Positions 41,646 through 50,183 of a DNA stretch of 64,000 bases are shown piece after piece. A program made the translations under genes and the position numbers. Under the pieces are notes generated by a model that saw only the letters and a program-made list of their open reading frames with translations, was not told the DNA's origin and ran no database searches. Positions within the stretch are counted from its first letter, which is position 1. Every line of letters begins with the position of its first letter. The stretch covers positions 7,257,501 through 7,321,500 of the forward strand of contig NZ_CP150265.1 in NCBI RefSeq assembly GCF_037976325.1, in the 5' to 3' direction. The stretch is from Paenibacillus sp. FSL K6-3182. GTDB lineage: Bacteria > Bacillota > Bacilli > Paenibacillales > Paenibacillaceae.

Positions 41646-43913
41646 TTGTCGATTAAAGCTAAGCTATCCTTCTCCATATCCATAATAGTAGCTGTCATAC
41701 TGACACTAAGCACCTTGCTCTATTACTACACAACAAAAACTGAAGCTGAGGCTAATCTAGAAGTTCAGTTTACTAATATTGCAAAGCAAATAAGCAGTAC
41801 GGTCGAGGCGTCAGAGAACGCCCGCCAGTACATGGAGGACACGCTTGGCGACAAGCTGCGCATTGCCTCTCTAGCGGCAAAGTCACAGCTGGATCCCGAA
41901 ATTAAAAATGTAACAAATGAGCAGCTCGTAAAGCTTAGCGCTCAGCTTGGCGTCGATCATATTACATTATGGCAGCGCTTTGGAAACGATGTTGTCGCGA
42001 AACGTTCCTCAGACCCCAATGAAATTAATATGAGCTCAAAAACCTGGGATTATTGGTATGTTGCCTTTTTACAGCTTTTCGACAAACATGAAGTAAACAT
42101 TGTGCAAGGTCAGAAGCTCAAAAACTTCTGGTCAGGCCCGTTTAATTTCTCAACGTCGGATCCGTCCGAAATTCGCAAATGGGGCTATTACTATGACGGT
42201 TCAACAAACTATATCATCAATCCATACGTCAACGCTCAGGTGCTGCTTGATTTCGACTATACCATTGGGACAGATGCAATCGTTAACAAGATCATTGCCG
42301 ATCAATCCGATATTCTAGAAGTTACCGGATTCGACCTTGAGTTTTACGGCAAGGACAAAATTATTAAATACAAACAAGGCATTCCCGTTTACAACCTCGA
42401 CGTTCGAGCCATCCCGTTTGGCGACTATAACTATCAGGATCAATCAAACGATTTTTTAAATATTCAACAAGTCAATAAAACCGGTAAGAGCGTTACCGTC
42501 AAAAGAAACATCAATGGCGTTCCCGTTATCAAAAACTTTATCCCGATTAAGACGAACAAAAACTATGTGTTTAGCGTCGTTTTTGATCAGAAAGCGATTC
42601 AAAAGCCCGTTAATCAGCTGTTGGTTATGCAATTTGTCATTTCACTTGGACTCGTGCTTATTACGATGATTGCGAGCTATTTCATAGCCGGCTTCATGCT
42701 GCGCGGTCTCAATCAAGTTATACGTAAAGTAAATGCGATTGCTGCAGGCGATTTTGGGGAAGTCATAACGATTCGCAGCGAGGATGAATTAGGCTTGCTT
42801 GCCTCTCGTGTCGATACGATGGGCAATAATCTAAACCATTATACAACTCAGCTTAAAGCTGCTGCGGAAGAGCTGCAAAGCACGAAGCAGTATTTGGAAT
42901 CATTCGTCAATCATACATCGGACGCCATTCATGTCACTGATTTGGAAGGCCATGTCATACAGGTCAATATCGCTTTTGAAAAAATGTACGGCTGGAGCCA
43001 AGAAGAAGCGCTTGGCATCACGCTTGATAACGTTCCGCGAGACTACTTAAGCTCACACAAAGAGCTTGAGGCTACTGTACTGCGAGGCGGCTCTGTAACG
43101 GATTATGAAACTGTGCGCTACAGTAAATCCGGCAAACTCATCGATCTCAGCATTACGATTTCACCTATTCGCGACGAGCTGGGCACCATTATTGCGATTG
43201 CCACTATATCTCGGAATATTACTTCGCGCAAACAAACAGAAGAGATCATTAGGCGGTCTGAGAAGCTATCGGTCGTTGGTCAAATTGCTGCGGGCGTGGC
43301 GCATGAGGTTCGCAATCCGCTTACGACACTGCGTGGCTTTGTACAGCTGCACAAGCAGACCGGCTCGTTATCGCCAGCTCATCTTGAGATTATGCTTGGC
43401 GAGCTCGATCAGATTAATATGATCGTGAGCGAGTTTCTCGTATTCGCTAAGCCGCAGGCCACGATCTATCAGCCTGTGAATATCATCCGCCTCGTTGGCG
43501 ATATTATGATGCTGCTCGATTCAGAGGCAAAGATGAGCAATGTGCAGCTTGCCCTGCTTGCGGAAGCCGAGCTTCCTGAGGTGATTGGCGAGGCTAATCA
43601 GCTGAAGCAGGTTTTCGTAAATATTATGAAAAACGGCATTGAATCGATGACCAGCGGCGGCGTGCTCTCCGTGAAGGTGGCGTGTGATGCAAATCGAGTA
43701 ATCATCCTGCAATTTATCGATCAAGGCTGCGGAATTGCCGAGAGTGATTTGCTTCGCCTAGGAGAGCCTTTCTTTACGAATAAAACGAGCGGAAATGGTC
43801 TCGGCCTTATGGTAAGCCAACAGATTATCGCTGCGCATAAGGGTACCATTGTGTTCCACAGCGAGCTCGGCTCAGGCACCTGCGTTGAAATATCATTGCC
43901 AACGGACAGCTAG
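41646..43913 (+). CDS. Membrane sensor histidine kinase (Cache-HAMP-PAS-HisKA)
   Basis: A 755-residue orphan kinase. TM1 is at about 8-28, an extracytoplasmic sensor region of about 290 residues follows (Cache-like), TM2 is near 330-350, then HAMP (about 350-405), a PAS domain (about 415-525, with LESFVNHTSDAIHVTDLEGH) and the dimerisation/phosphoacceptor domain with VGQIAAGVAHEVRNPLTTLR and His553. HATPase_c carries VFVNIMKNGIESM (N box), DQGCGIAESD (G1) and GNGLGLMVSQ (G2). A TTG start with GGGAGGA upstream is clear. No response regulator is adjacent. The HisKA segment resembles the sporulation-type phosphorelay kinases of bacilli, but the pathway is not proven. Confidence 0.88.
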   Translation: MSIKAKLSFSISIIVAVILTLSTLLYYYTTKTEAEANLEVQFTNIAKQISSTVEASENARQYMEDTLGDKLRIASLAAKSQLDPEIKNVTNEQLVKLSAQLGVDHITLWQRFGNDVVAKRSSDPNEINMSSKTWDYWYVAFLQLFDKHEVNIVQGQKLKNFWSGPFNFSTSDPSEIRKWGYYYDGSTNYIINPYVNAQVLLDFDYTIGTDAIVNKIIADQSDILEVTGFDLEFYGKDKIIKYKQGIPVYNLDVRAIPFGDYNYQDQSNDFLNIQQVNKTGKSVTVKRNINGVPVIKNFIPIKTNKNYVFSVVFDQKAIQKPVNQLLVMQFVISLGLVLITMIASYFIAGFMLRGLNQVIRKVNAIAAGDFGEVITIRSEDELGLLASRVDTMGNNLNHYTTQLKAAAEELQSTKQYLESFVNHTSDAIHVTDLEGHVIQVNIAFEKMYGWSQEEALGITLDNVPRDYLSSHKELEATVLRGGSVTDYETVRYSKSGKLIDLSITISPIRDELGTIIAIATISRNITSRKQTEEIIRRSEKLSVVGQIAAGVAHEVRNPLTTLRGFVQLHKQTGSLSPAHLEIMLGELDQINMIVSEFLVFAKPQATIYQPVNIIRLVGDIMMLLDSEAKMSNVQLALLAEAELPEVIGEANQLKQVFVNIMKNGIESMTSGGVLSVKVACDANRVIILQFIDQGCGIAESDLLRLGEPFFTNKTSGNGLGLMVSQQIIAAHKGTIVFHSELGSGTCVEISLPTDS

Positions 43914-43938
43914 GATAACGACCTTGCTGTCCGGTTTT
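43902..43938 (+). terminator. Terminator overlapping the kinase stop codon
   Basis: CGGACAGC at 43903-43910 pairs with GCTGTCCG at 43926-43933, followed by GTTTTAT. Confidence 0.75.
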
Positions 43939-44058
43939 ATATTATTTTGTAGAAAATTAAGCTACTATGGTAAAATGTGTCCGTAGCCTATTACCCATCC
44001 ATAGTTTTATTTAATAAGTACGTATTATCATTCCGCTACATTGGGAGTCGCTTATGTC

Positions 44059-45654
44059 ATGACTATGAATTCCCCTATGTCACAGTACATTATTATTGTC
44101 ATTATTTCAGGCGTTCTTAGCGTGCTGCTTGCCATATATGCTTATTACAACAAGAATAAATTTTCAGGCATGAGCGTGTTTATGTGGATGACCGTTCTAT
44201 CAGCCGTATACACCTTTGCTTTCGCATTTGAGCTTGCCAGCGATTCGCTTCAAGAAATCCGCTTTTGGTTAAACATTGAATATATAGGCATGCCCTTTAT
44301 CGCTCCTTGCAGCCTCCTGCTCATCATGCACTATGTTGGGCTAAATAAATTCGATACGTTCAAAAAATCATGGGTCTTATTCGTTATTCCTGCCATAACG
44401 CTGCTCATGGTCACTACCAACGAATATCATAATCTCTTTTATAAAAACTTATATTTGCGGCCTCATGTTGCTACAACAGTGGTGGATGTAGTGCCTGGTA
44501 TCTGGTATTACGTACATGGCGGATACACTTTTGGATCTATGCTCGCCAGCTTGTTTATATTGGCGCGTCATTGGCAGAAGACAAAATCCATTTATCGCAA
44601 GCAAATGCTCACACTGGCAGTAGGCATTTCGCTCCCTATGTTAGGGGCGCTTATGTATGTCCTTGGTCAAACTCCGCTTGGGATGGACCCTGTTCCGATT
44701 CTTATGTGTGTGACATCCATATTGTATGTCACATCCATATTCTCGACTGCGCTGCTGACCGTTGCGCCTATCGCGCGGGAACATATCTTTGAGAGTATGC
44801 GCGACGGCGTTCTCGTTCTTAATTTAGAAAATCAAATCATGGACTTTAATGGCGCAGCCACAACGATTATTCCTGCGCTTACTCCTTTAGCGATTGGCCA
44901 GAAGCTGGATCACATTTGGAAGCGCGGAGCCGAATCAGGCGCCTTTTCCTTCGGAATGGACGAAACCGGAGAGTACGAGCAGGAGTTCAAATGGATTCGA
45001 GGCGGGGAAACGTTCTACTACCGGATAAGAGCCTCCAACCTATTAAAGCCAAATGGCCAGCTTGCTGGCAGAACCATCGTGATGATCGATGTGACGGAAT
45101 ACACGCTGCTTCAGAATAAGCTGCGCCATCTCGCGGAAATTGATGGGCTTACTTCTATTTATAATCGAACCTTCTTTATGGAAAAAAGCAGACAGCTTCT
45201 TTCCTCTGCCCATCAAACGAAGCAGCCGCTTTCGTTTATTTTGTTTGATATCGATTATTTCAAACAAATCAACGACCGTTATGGGCATAGCTTAGGCGAT
45301 TTTGCATTACAGCATGTCGTAATGATTTGCCAACAAACGCTCCCTGCTGATGCCTTATTCGGACGTTATGGCGGAGAAGAGTTCGCTATAAGCTTGCCGA
45401 ATACATCACTTATACAAGCTGGTCAAATCGCTGAGCAGCTCCGTGCAGCCATTGCCGGAAATCCGCTCTACAGCGCGGCTAGAGCGATATCCATAACCGC
45501 TAGTTTCGGGGTCGCTGAGGCAATATCCGCCGATGTTCCGCTTGAAGCGCTATTAAGTGAAGCAGACGTGGCACTCTACCAATCCAAGCATAGCGGAAGA
45601 AACGCTGTGCACTTATCCAATCAGGACCATGTACATGCAAATCAACAAAAATAA
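44059..45654 (+). CDS. Diguanylate cyclase with seven-helix sensor (7TM-PAS-GGDEF)
   Basis: A 531-residue membrane enzyme predicted to make cyclic di-GMP. The N-terminal 220 residues form seven hydrophobic helices of the histidine-kinase-type 7TM sensor fold (YAYYNKNKFSGMSVFMWM onward). A PAS-like region follows (about 240-355), then a GGDEF domain with DIDYFKQINDRYGHSLGD and the active site GGEEF at residues 438-442, which is catalytically competent. No EAL domain. GGGAG precedes the ATG at 44059; the frame is also open to a TTG at 44041. It is followed after 36 bases by the potassium transporter gene. Confidence 0.9.
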   Translation: MTMNSPMSQYIIIVIISGVLSVLLAIYAYYNKNKFSGMSVFMWMTVLSAVYTFAFAFELASDSLQEIRFWLNIEYIGMPFIAPCSLLLIMHYVGLNKFDTFKKSWVLFVIPAITLLMVTTNEYHNLFYKNLYLRPHVATTVVDVVPGIWYYVHGGYTFGSMLASLFILARHWQKTKSIYRKQMLTLAVGISLPMLGALMYVLGQTPLGMDPVPILMCVTSILYVTSIFSTALLTVAPIAREHIFESMRDGVLVLNLENQIMDFNGAATTIIPALTPLAIGQKLDHIWKRGAESGAFSFGMDETGEYEQEFKWIRGGETFYYRIRASNLLKPNGQLAGRTIVMIDVTEYTLLQNKLRHLAEIDGLTSIYNRTFFMEKSRQLLSSAHQTKQPLSFILFDIDYFKQINDRYGHSLGDFALQHVVMICQQTLPADALFGRYGGEEFAISLPNTSLIQAGQIAEQLRAAIAGNPLYSAARAISITASFGVAEAISADVPLEALLSEADVALYQSKHSGRNAVHLSNQDHVHANQQK

Positions 45655-45690
45655 CCATACTAGCATGAAAGAGATAGGTGGGATGACTTC

Positions 45691-47058
45691 ATGTTTAAAT
45701 TTGCCGCCTTGCGCGACATATTGCGTTTTCGGCCAAGTCCTCCGCAAGTGATGACCTTCGGCTTTATATTTCTTATATTGATTGGCGCCGAGCTCTTATC
45801 GCAGCCTATATCTTATTCGAATGACGTTTCACTTTCTTATCTGGACGCTTTGTTTATGTCCACCAGCGCAATTTGCGTAACAGGACTTACTGTATTAAAT
45901 CCCGGCACTCATTTTTCCACATTCGGTCAGGTTGTCATCATCGCATTAGCCCAAATCGGCGGATTAGGTTTTATGACGATGGCAACCTTATTTGCTTTGC
46001 TGTTTCGCAAGCGCATTTCGTTTCGGGAGCGGCTCGTGCTGCAAGAATCCATGAACTATGGTTCGACAGAAGGCATCGTACGCATGATTCGTAAAGTTCT
46101 ACTCTACGCTCTAGTCATCGAGTTAACCGGAGCGGTACTGCTTAGCAGCTATTTCATGCTGGAAATGCCGGTCGGGAAGTCGATTTATTTTGGCATTTTC
46201 CATAGTATTTCTTTTTTCAACAATGCTGGCTTTGATTTGTTTTCCCAATTTCCCGAACGGGCAAGCAGTCTCATCCATTACGTGGAGGACCCGTTTGTAA
46301 ATATCGTATCGATGCTGCTGATCTTTTTTGGCGGAATCGGGTTTATCGTCATATCAGAGCTCGTGAACTATCCAAAAAACAGAAAGCTCAGCTTACATAG
46401 CAAGGTTGTCTTATCAGTTACCGGCCTTCTCACCGTAGTTGGCGCGATTGTTATTTTTGCCTTGGAGTTTTCCAATTCCAGTACGCTTCACCCGCTATCC
46501 GCAATTGGAAAAGTTTTTGGCGCCTTGTTCCAATCGGTTACAGCTCGTTCAGCTGGTTTAAGTACGGTTGATCCCAGCATGCTGCGAGAGGTTACACAGT
46601 TTTTCATCATCCTGCTTATGTTTATCGGCGCGGGCCCCGGCTCAACGGGCGGCGGTATTCGTGTAACGACCTTCGCTATTCTCATTGGAGCAATCGTAGC
46701 GATGATGAGGGGAAAAGAAGATGTCGTCTTGTTCCGTTATCGCATTTCCAAAACCCAAATTCATCAAGCTATTATGTTCACCATGATTGCGTTCTCGATT
46801 ATTTGCGGGGCGACCATGCTCCTCTCCATCACGGAGACAGGGTCTTTTCTTGCCATATTGTTTGAAGCGACCTCAGCCTACTGTACGGTGGGCATGTCAG
46901 CAGGACTAACGAGCCACTTGAGCGAAATCGGAAAAATTATTATTATTTTGCTTATGTTTATCGGACGGCTAGGGCCTGTCACGTTGGCCTTTGCGCTTAA
47001 CACACGTACCAAAAAAGAGCTCTACCGCTACCCTGAAGGTAAGATCACGATTGGGTAA
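45691..47058 (+). CDS. KtrB/TrkH-family potassium transporter subunit
   Basis: A 455-residue membrane channel subunit that admits K+ (or Na+-coupled K+). Four MPM repeats are visible, each with a selectivity-filter loop: STSAICVTGLTVLNP, FHSISFFNNAGFDLFSQFP, SVTARSAGLSTVDP, and ATSAYCTVGMSAGLTSHL. GGTGGGATG... lies before the ATG. A KtrA/TrkA regulatory subunit gene is not adjacent and would be encoded elsewhere. Co-location 36 bases after the diguanylate cyclase suggests possible co-transcription; c-di-AMP or c-di-GMP control of K+ uptake is known in other bacteria, but nothing here proves a link. Confidence 0.92.
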   Translation: MFKFAALRDILRFRPSPPQVMTFGFIFLILIGAELLSQPISYSNDVSLSYLDALFMSTSAICVTGLTVLNPGTHFSTFGQVVIIALAQIGGLGFMTMATLFALLFRKRISFRERLVLQESMNYGSTEGIVRMIRKVLLYALVIELTGAVLLSSYFMLEMPVGKSIYFGIFHSISFFNNAGFDLFSQFPERASSLIHYVEDPFVNIVSMLLIFFGGIGFIVISELVNYPKNRKLSLHSKVVLSVTGLLTVVGAIVIFALEFSNSSTLHPLSAIGKVFGALFQSVTARSAGLSTVDPSMLREVTQFFIILLMFIGAGPGSTGGGIRVTTFAILIGAIVAMMRGKEDVVLFRYRISKTQIHQAIMFTMIAFSIICGATMLLSITETGSFLAILFEATSAYCTVGMSAGLTSHLSEIGKIIIILLMFIGRLGPVTLAFALNTRTKKELYRYPEGKITIG

Positions 47059-47145
47059 GCTCGCATTTGCATCAATAATCTAGTGAATGATACGATAGCT
47101 AAAGGCTAGTCGTTCCGGAAGGCTACTAAAGGAGTTAACGTCATC

Positions 47146-47853
47146 ATGATTAAAAATTCACATAACGATTCGATACTGGAATCTCGTGAGGAATGGCGCC
47201 ATAGCAGTAAACGAGTGCTGATCGTGACTGCGGTTGATGCCGAGCGCGATGCGGTTCTTCGTGGGCTAGATGGGTTAAACCGTGTCGACGTCATAACAGC
47301 TGGAGTAGGCGCAGCGTCGGCGGCAGCACGCACAGCGGCGTACTTAACTGCTGCAGTTGAATCCTACGATTTGGTCATAAGCGCTGGTATTGGCGGCGGT
47401 TTTGTCGGAAAAGCAGAGATAGGCTCATTAGTCATTGCCGATCTCATTGTAGCTGCTGACCTAGGGGCCGAGACGCAGGATGGTTTCCTTAGCTTGGACG
47501 AGCTGGGGTTCGGATCAGCACGTATTGCTGTAAGCACGACTTGGAATGATCGTTTGTATGCTGCTATTCAATCAGCGGGCTTAACGGTTTGCAGCGGCGC
47601 TATTCTTACCGTTACAACAGCAACAGGTACGGCTGAGACCACTGCTGCGCTAAGCAAACGAATCAGCGGCGCGTCTGCGGAAGGAATGGAAGGCCATGGC
47701 GTTGCAGTAGCTGCGTCCGCACTTGGTATTCCAGTTACTGAAATTCGCGCGATATCCAATGCGGTTGGACCGCGGGATCGCTCCGCGTGGCGCATTGGAG
47801 AAGCATTAGCCTCATTAGAAGCAGCTAGTAAAGCCATACGGGAGGTTTTTTAA
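47146..47853 (+). CDS. mqnB: Futalosine hydrolase
   Basis: A 235-residue nucleoside phosphorylase-fold enzyme that removes hypoxanthine from futalosine to give dehypoxanthinylfutalosine in the alternative (futalosine) menaquinone pathway. Characteristic parts are LIVTAVDAERDAVLRGL, DLVISAGIGGGFVGKAEIGS (base-binding strand) and AEGMEGHGVAVAASALGIP (active-site E-G-M-E and following helix). The start is an ATG with GGAG; the N-terminal extension of about 20 residues may be dispensable. It is followed 1 base later by mqnD, so the two are coupled. Confidence 0.93.
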   Translation: MIKNSHNDSILESREEWRHSSKRVLIVTAVDAERDAVLRGLDGLNRVDVITAGVGAASAAARTAAYLTAAVESYDLVISAGIGGGFVGKAEIGSLVIADLIVAADLGAETQDGFLSLDELGFGSARIAVSTTWNDRLYAAIQSAGLTVCSGAILTVTTATGTAETTAALSKRISGASAEGMEGHGVAVAASALGIPVTEIRAISNAVGPRDRSAWRIGEALASLEAASKAIREVF

Positions 47854-47854
47854 A

Positions 47855-48685
47855 ATGAATATCGCTTATTCACCCTGTCCAAATGATACTTTCGTTTTCC
47901 ATGCTTGGGCGCACGGGCTTATTCCAGGTGCACCTGAGCTGGACGTTACCTATGCCGATATCGATATTACGAACAATTGGGCTGCAAAAGGCAAAGGGCC
48001 CGAAGTCATGAAAATATCTTACGCTGCACTCCCTTGGGTGTTGGAAGATTACAAGCTTCTACCTTGTGGAGGCGCACTGGGCAGAGGCTGCGGACCGCTC
48101 GTATTAACTGCCGGGGAAATAAAAAGTGCTGCTGATCTAGCAGGCAAACGAGTAGCTGTACCAAGTGAGCGCTCAACCGCTTATCTTTTATTCCGATTAT
48201 GGGCGGCTCAGCATATTCCGAACGGGGATCTCGAAATTGTCGTCATGCCCTTCCACGAAATCATGCCTGCTGTTCGCGATGGCCAAATCGATGCGGGTCT
48301 CGTTATTCATGAAGCCCGCTTTACTTATCCCACATATGGGCTCAGCATGCTGACTGATCTGGGCAGCTGGTGGGAATCAGACACAGGCTTGCCTATTCCG
48401 CTTGGGGCCATCATCGCTAAGCGCTCATTGGACACAGATGCGATTACCAATTGGGTTCGCGAATCCGTTGAATATGCATGGGCTAATCCCGAGGAATCTC
48501 GCCCCTATATTATGATGCATGCGCAGGAGCTCTCACCAGACGTTGCGCAGGCGCACATCGATTTATACGTCAATGAGTTTACTGGAAATCTTGGTGAAGA
48601 CGGGTATGCCGCGATAACTGCACTGCTTGGCCGTGCTGCTGAAGAGGGGCTCGTCCCAAGCTTCGACTTGTCACTGCTGCGCTAG
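47855..48685 (+). CDS. mqnD: 1,4-dihydroxy-6-naphthoate synthase
   Basis: A 276-residue enzyme of the MqnA/MqnD family (periplasmic-binding-protein fold) that converts cyclic dehypoxanthinylfutalosine into 1,4-dihydroxy-6-naphthoate, the menaquinone ring precursor. Signature start MNIAYSPCPNDTFVFHAWAH, then ADIDITNNWAAKG and the catalytic-lid region DAGLVIHEARFTYP. GGGAGG precedes the ATG. mqnA, mqnC and mqnE are not in the window. Futalosine-pathway menaquinone genes are found in some Paenibacillus, which supports the host assignment. Confidence 0.93.
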   Translation: MNIAYSPCPNDTFVFHAWAHGLIPGAPELDVTYADIDITNNWAAKGKGPEVMKISYAALPWVLEDYKLLPCGGALGRGCGPLVLTAGEIKSAADLAGKRVAVPSERSTAYLLFRLWAAQHIPNGDLEIVVMPFHEIMPAVRDGQIDAGLVIHEARFTYPTYGLSMLTDLGSWWESDTGLPIPLGAIIAKRSLDTDAITNWVRESVEYAWANPEESRPYIMMHAQELSPDVAQAHIDLYVNEFTGNLGEDGYAAITALLGRAAEEGLVPSFDLSLLR

Positions 48686-48822
48686 TGAAACGCTATTTAG
48701 AAACTAGCTCATATATTTTCGTAGCAGACCTGCTTTTATCTACACTGCACTTATCTGCAATGTAGTGACTTATCAGACCTCTGCTTGTGAGCAGCGCTTT
48801 TTTGCAGCAAAATAAACAACCA

Positions 48823-48854
48823 AACCCCCAATTCCGACGAATTGGGGGTTTTCT
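48823..48854. terminator. Strong terminator after mqnD
   Basis: AACCCCCAATTC and GAATTGGGGGTT form a perfect 12-bp stem with a 4-base loop, then TTTTC. Confidence 0.85.
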
Positions 48855-48948
48855 ATTATGATGGCTTCAACAGAGCAAAAGCGCTGCCTTACTTTTCACT
48901 ACCTTGTTTTCACACGCAAACCGATCTGTTTAGTCCACACATCAAAAA

Positions 48949-48996
48949 AGAGGCTGCACCTAAAGTAGAAAAATCTACGATAGGAGCATCCTCTTC
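48949..48996 (-). terminator. Terminator of the ArsR-family gene
   Basis: Long stem (GAGG/CCTC, TGC/GCA, CCTA/TAGG, GTAGA/TCTAC) with T run on the minus strand, just downstream of the ArsR stop. Confidence 0.75.
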
Positions 48997-49017
48997 TTTT
49001 ACAGCCACACTCTGACC

Positions 49018-49398
49018 TTACTTGCTGGAATCCTTTTCTATAACCGTAAGCGGGCCAAACGGGTCCGCAGATGAATCTTCATCTGCTTCGACAAAGCGCT
49101 TAAGCGCAAACAGTTTATTTTCCCAATAACGCTCATAATAGGCCAGCCATCGCTTCAGCTCAAGGAGAGGCTCAGGGTCAAGCCGGTAACGTGTTTCCCG
49201 TCCAACCTTCCTATCCTTCACAAGTCCAGCATCCGCCAAAACACGCAAATGCTTCGAAACCGCCGTACGGCTCATCGTGAAATGACCGCTTATAACTGTA
49301 ACCGGCAGTTCCTCATCCCCAAGCAAATGCAGCAGCTTACGACGCGTTGGGTCAGCAATAGCCTGAAACACATCATGCTTTGGTGCGGGCTCAGACAT
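49018..49398 (-). CDS. ArsR-family transcriptional regulator
   Basis: A 126-residue winged-helix repressor. The helix-turn-helix is in VTVISGHFTMSRTAVSKHLRVL and the wing in GLVKDRKVGRETRYRLDP, with N-terminal FQAIADPTRRKLLHLLGDEE. It lacks the CxC motif of metal-sensing ArsR proteins, so it belongs to the non-metal group usually paired with SRPBCC genes. Starts 1 base after the upstream SRPBCC gene stop. Probably represses that operon by binding the palindromes at 49877 and 49909. Confidence 0.9.
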   Translation of the reverse strand: MSEPAPKHDVFQAIADPTRRKLLHLLGDEELPVTVISGHFTMSRTAVSKHLRVLADAGLVKDRKVGRETRYRLDPEPLLELKRWLAYYERYWENKLFALKRFVEADEDSSADPFGPLTVIEKDSSK

Positions 49399-49399
49399 A

Positions 49400-49828
49400 T
49401 TAGGCCTCTACATAAGTGCTAAGTTTCTGAACAAGACCAACCCAGCCGCCTGACATGCGATCACGAACCTCTGCATGCGACTGTCCGAACTCAGTAACTT
49501 TGTTCGCATCCCAGCCAGAGTGAACAAGGGTGAATTCCGTTTTACCTTGCAAATCAGACAGTTCGAAGCTGAGCGACCAATCCTTGCCCCATTCAAAGGT
49601 AAGGCGCGTCGGCGGTTCAAGCACGGTTACTTTGCAAGGGGAATTTCCGAAAGGCCCCGCTTCCAAATGAAATTCATAACCGAGCTCCGCTTGAAAATTG
49701 TTCGGCATAAACCATGCGGCAATACCTTCAGATGTCGCAACTGCATCCCATACTTTTTGAATCGGCGCATTAAGTATCAGCGTTTGTCTAATATCAGACA
49801 GCGTACTTTGTGTATTATTGTTTTCCAA
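49400..49828 (-). CDS. SRPBCC (AHSA1-like) ligand-binding protein
   Basis: A 142-residue START/Bet-v-1-fold protein with a deep hydrophobic pocket, as in the AHSA1/YndB family: LNAPIQKVWDAVATSEGIAAWFMPNNF at the start (first 20 residues LNAPIQKVWDAVATSEGIAA) and FELSDLQGKTEFTLVHSGWD in the middle. The frame is open to 49948, but GGAGG lies 7 bases before the TTG at 49828 and the upstream stretch contains the promoter and operators, so I use the TTG. First gene of a two-gene operon with the ArsR regulator. Ligand unknown. Confidence 0.85.
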   Translation of the reverse strand: MENNNTQSTLSDIRQTLILNAPIQKVWDAVATSEGIAAWFMPNNFQAELGYEFHLEAGPFGNSPCKVTVLEPPTRLTFEWGKDWSLSFELSDLQGKTEFTLVHSGWDANKVTEFGQSHAEVRDRMSGGWVGLVQKLSTYVEA

Positions 49829-49876
49829 CTCATGACCTCCATTTAATGTATCTTGGCAGTTTATAGACAATAATAT

Positions 49877-49930
49877 GAAACCATTTGGTTTCGTAACGAG
49901 ATTATATAACACCTTTTGGTTGCACGTCAA
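49877..49930 (-). promoter_or_regulatory. Promoter with two ArsR operator palindromes
   Basis: On the minus strand, -35 TTGACG (49925-49930) and -10 TATAAT (49901-49906) are 18 bases apart. A perfect 16-bp palindrome GAAACCATTTGGTTTC (49877-49892) lies at the expected start site, and a related ACCTTTTGGTT half-palindrome (about 49909-49922) fills the spacer. Two similar dyads covering a good promoter are the classic layout for an autoregulated ArsR-type repressor. Confidence 0.75.
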
Positions 49931-50183
49931 ATAGGTAAACCAAGCCAATCGCTAGTTTACCCATTTAACTCTTCCCTTATTTCATTTCGTAGTGTAGAAC
50001 CTGACTCAATTCATGGAGCGAGCCAAACGACTGCTTACTTTAAACTAAACACGCATGTCGAACGTCCGATCCGAATTTGCTACTTGCCCTATCGAAGCTT
50101 TTGGCGCTACTGCACTGTCATACAGAAAAATAATGAACACCATTTGAACGAGCGGCAGTACTGAGTTGTTTCACTTTTTGTGC
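49931..50183. other. Gap between the ArsR operon promoter and the amidohydrolase stop
   Basis: About 250 bases beyond the operator region with no convincing gene: a plus-strand frame (49916-50164) has no ribosome binding site and overlaps the promoter. I see no repeat or hairpin of note. Confidence 0.45.

Larger units (their letters stand above)
48686..49017. other. Gap with two terminators
   Basis: About 330 bases between the convergent mqnD and ArsR-family genes. Contents seen: a short CTGCT/AGCAG hairpin followed by T's near 48781-48803, the two terminators listed separately, and no credible gene. Confidence 0.55.

Noticed and set aside
49916..50164. 82-residue plus-strand frame
   Set aside because: Overlaps the ArsR operon promoter and has no start signal.
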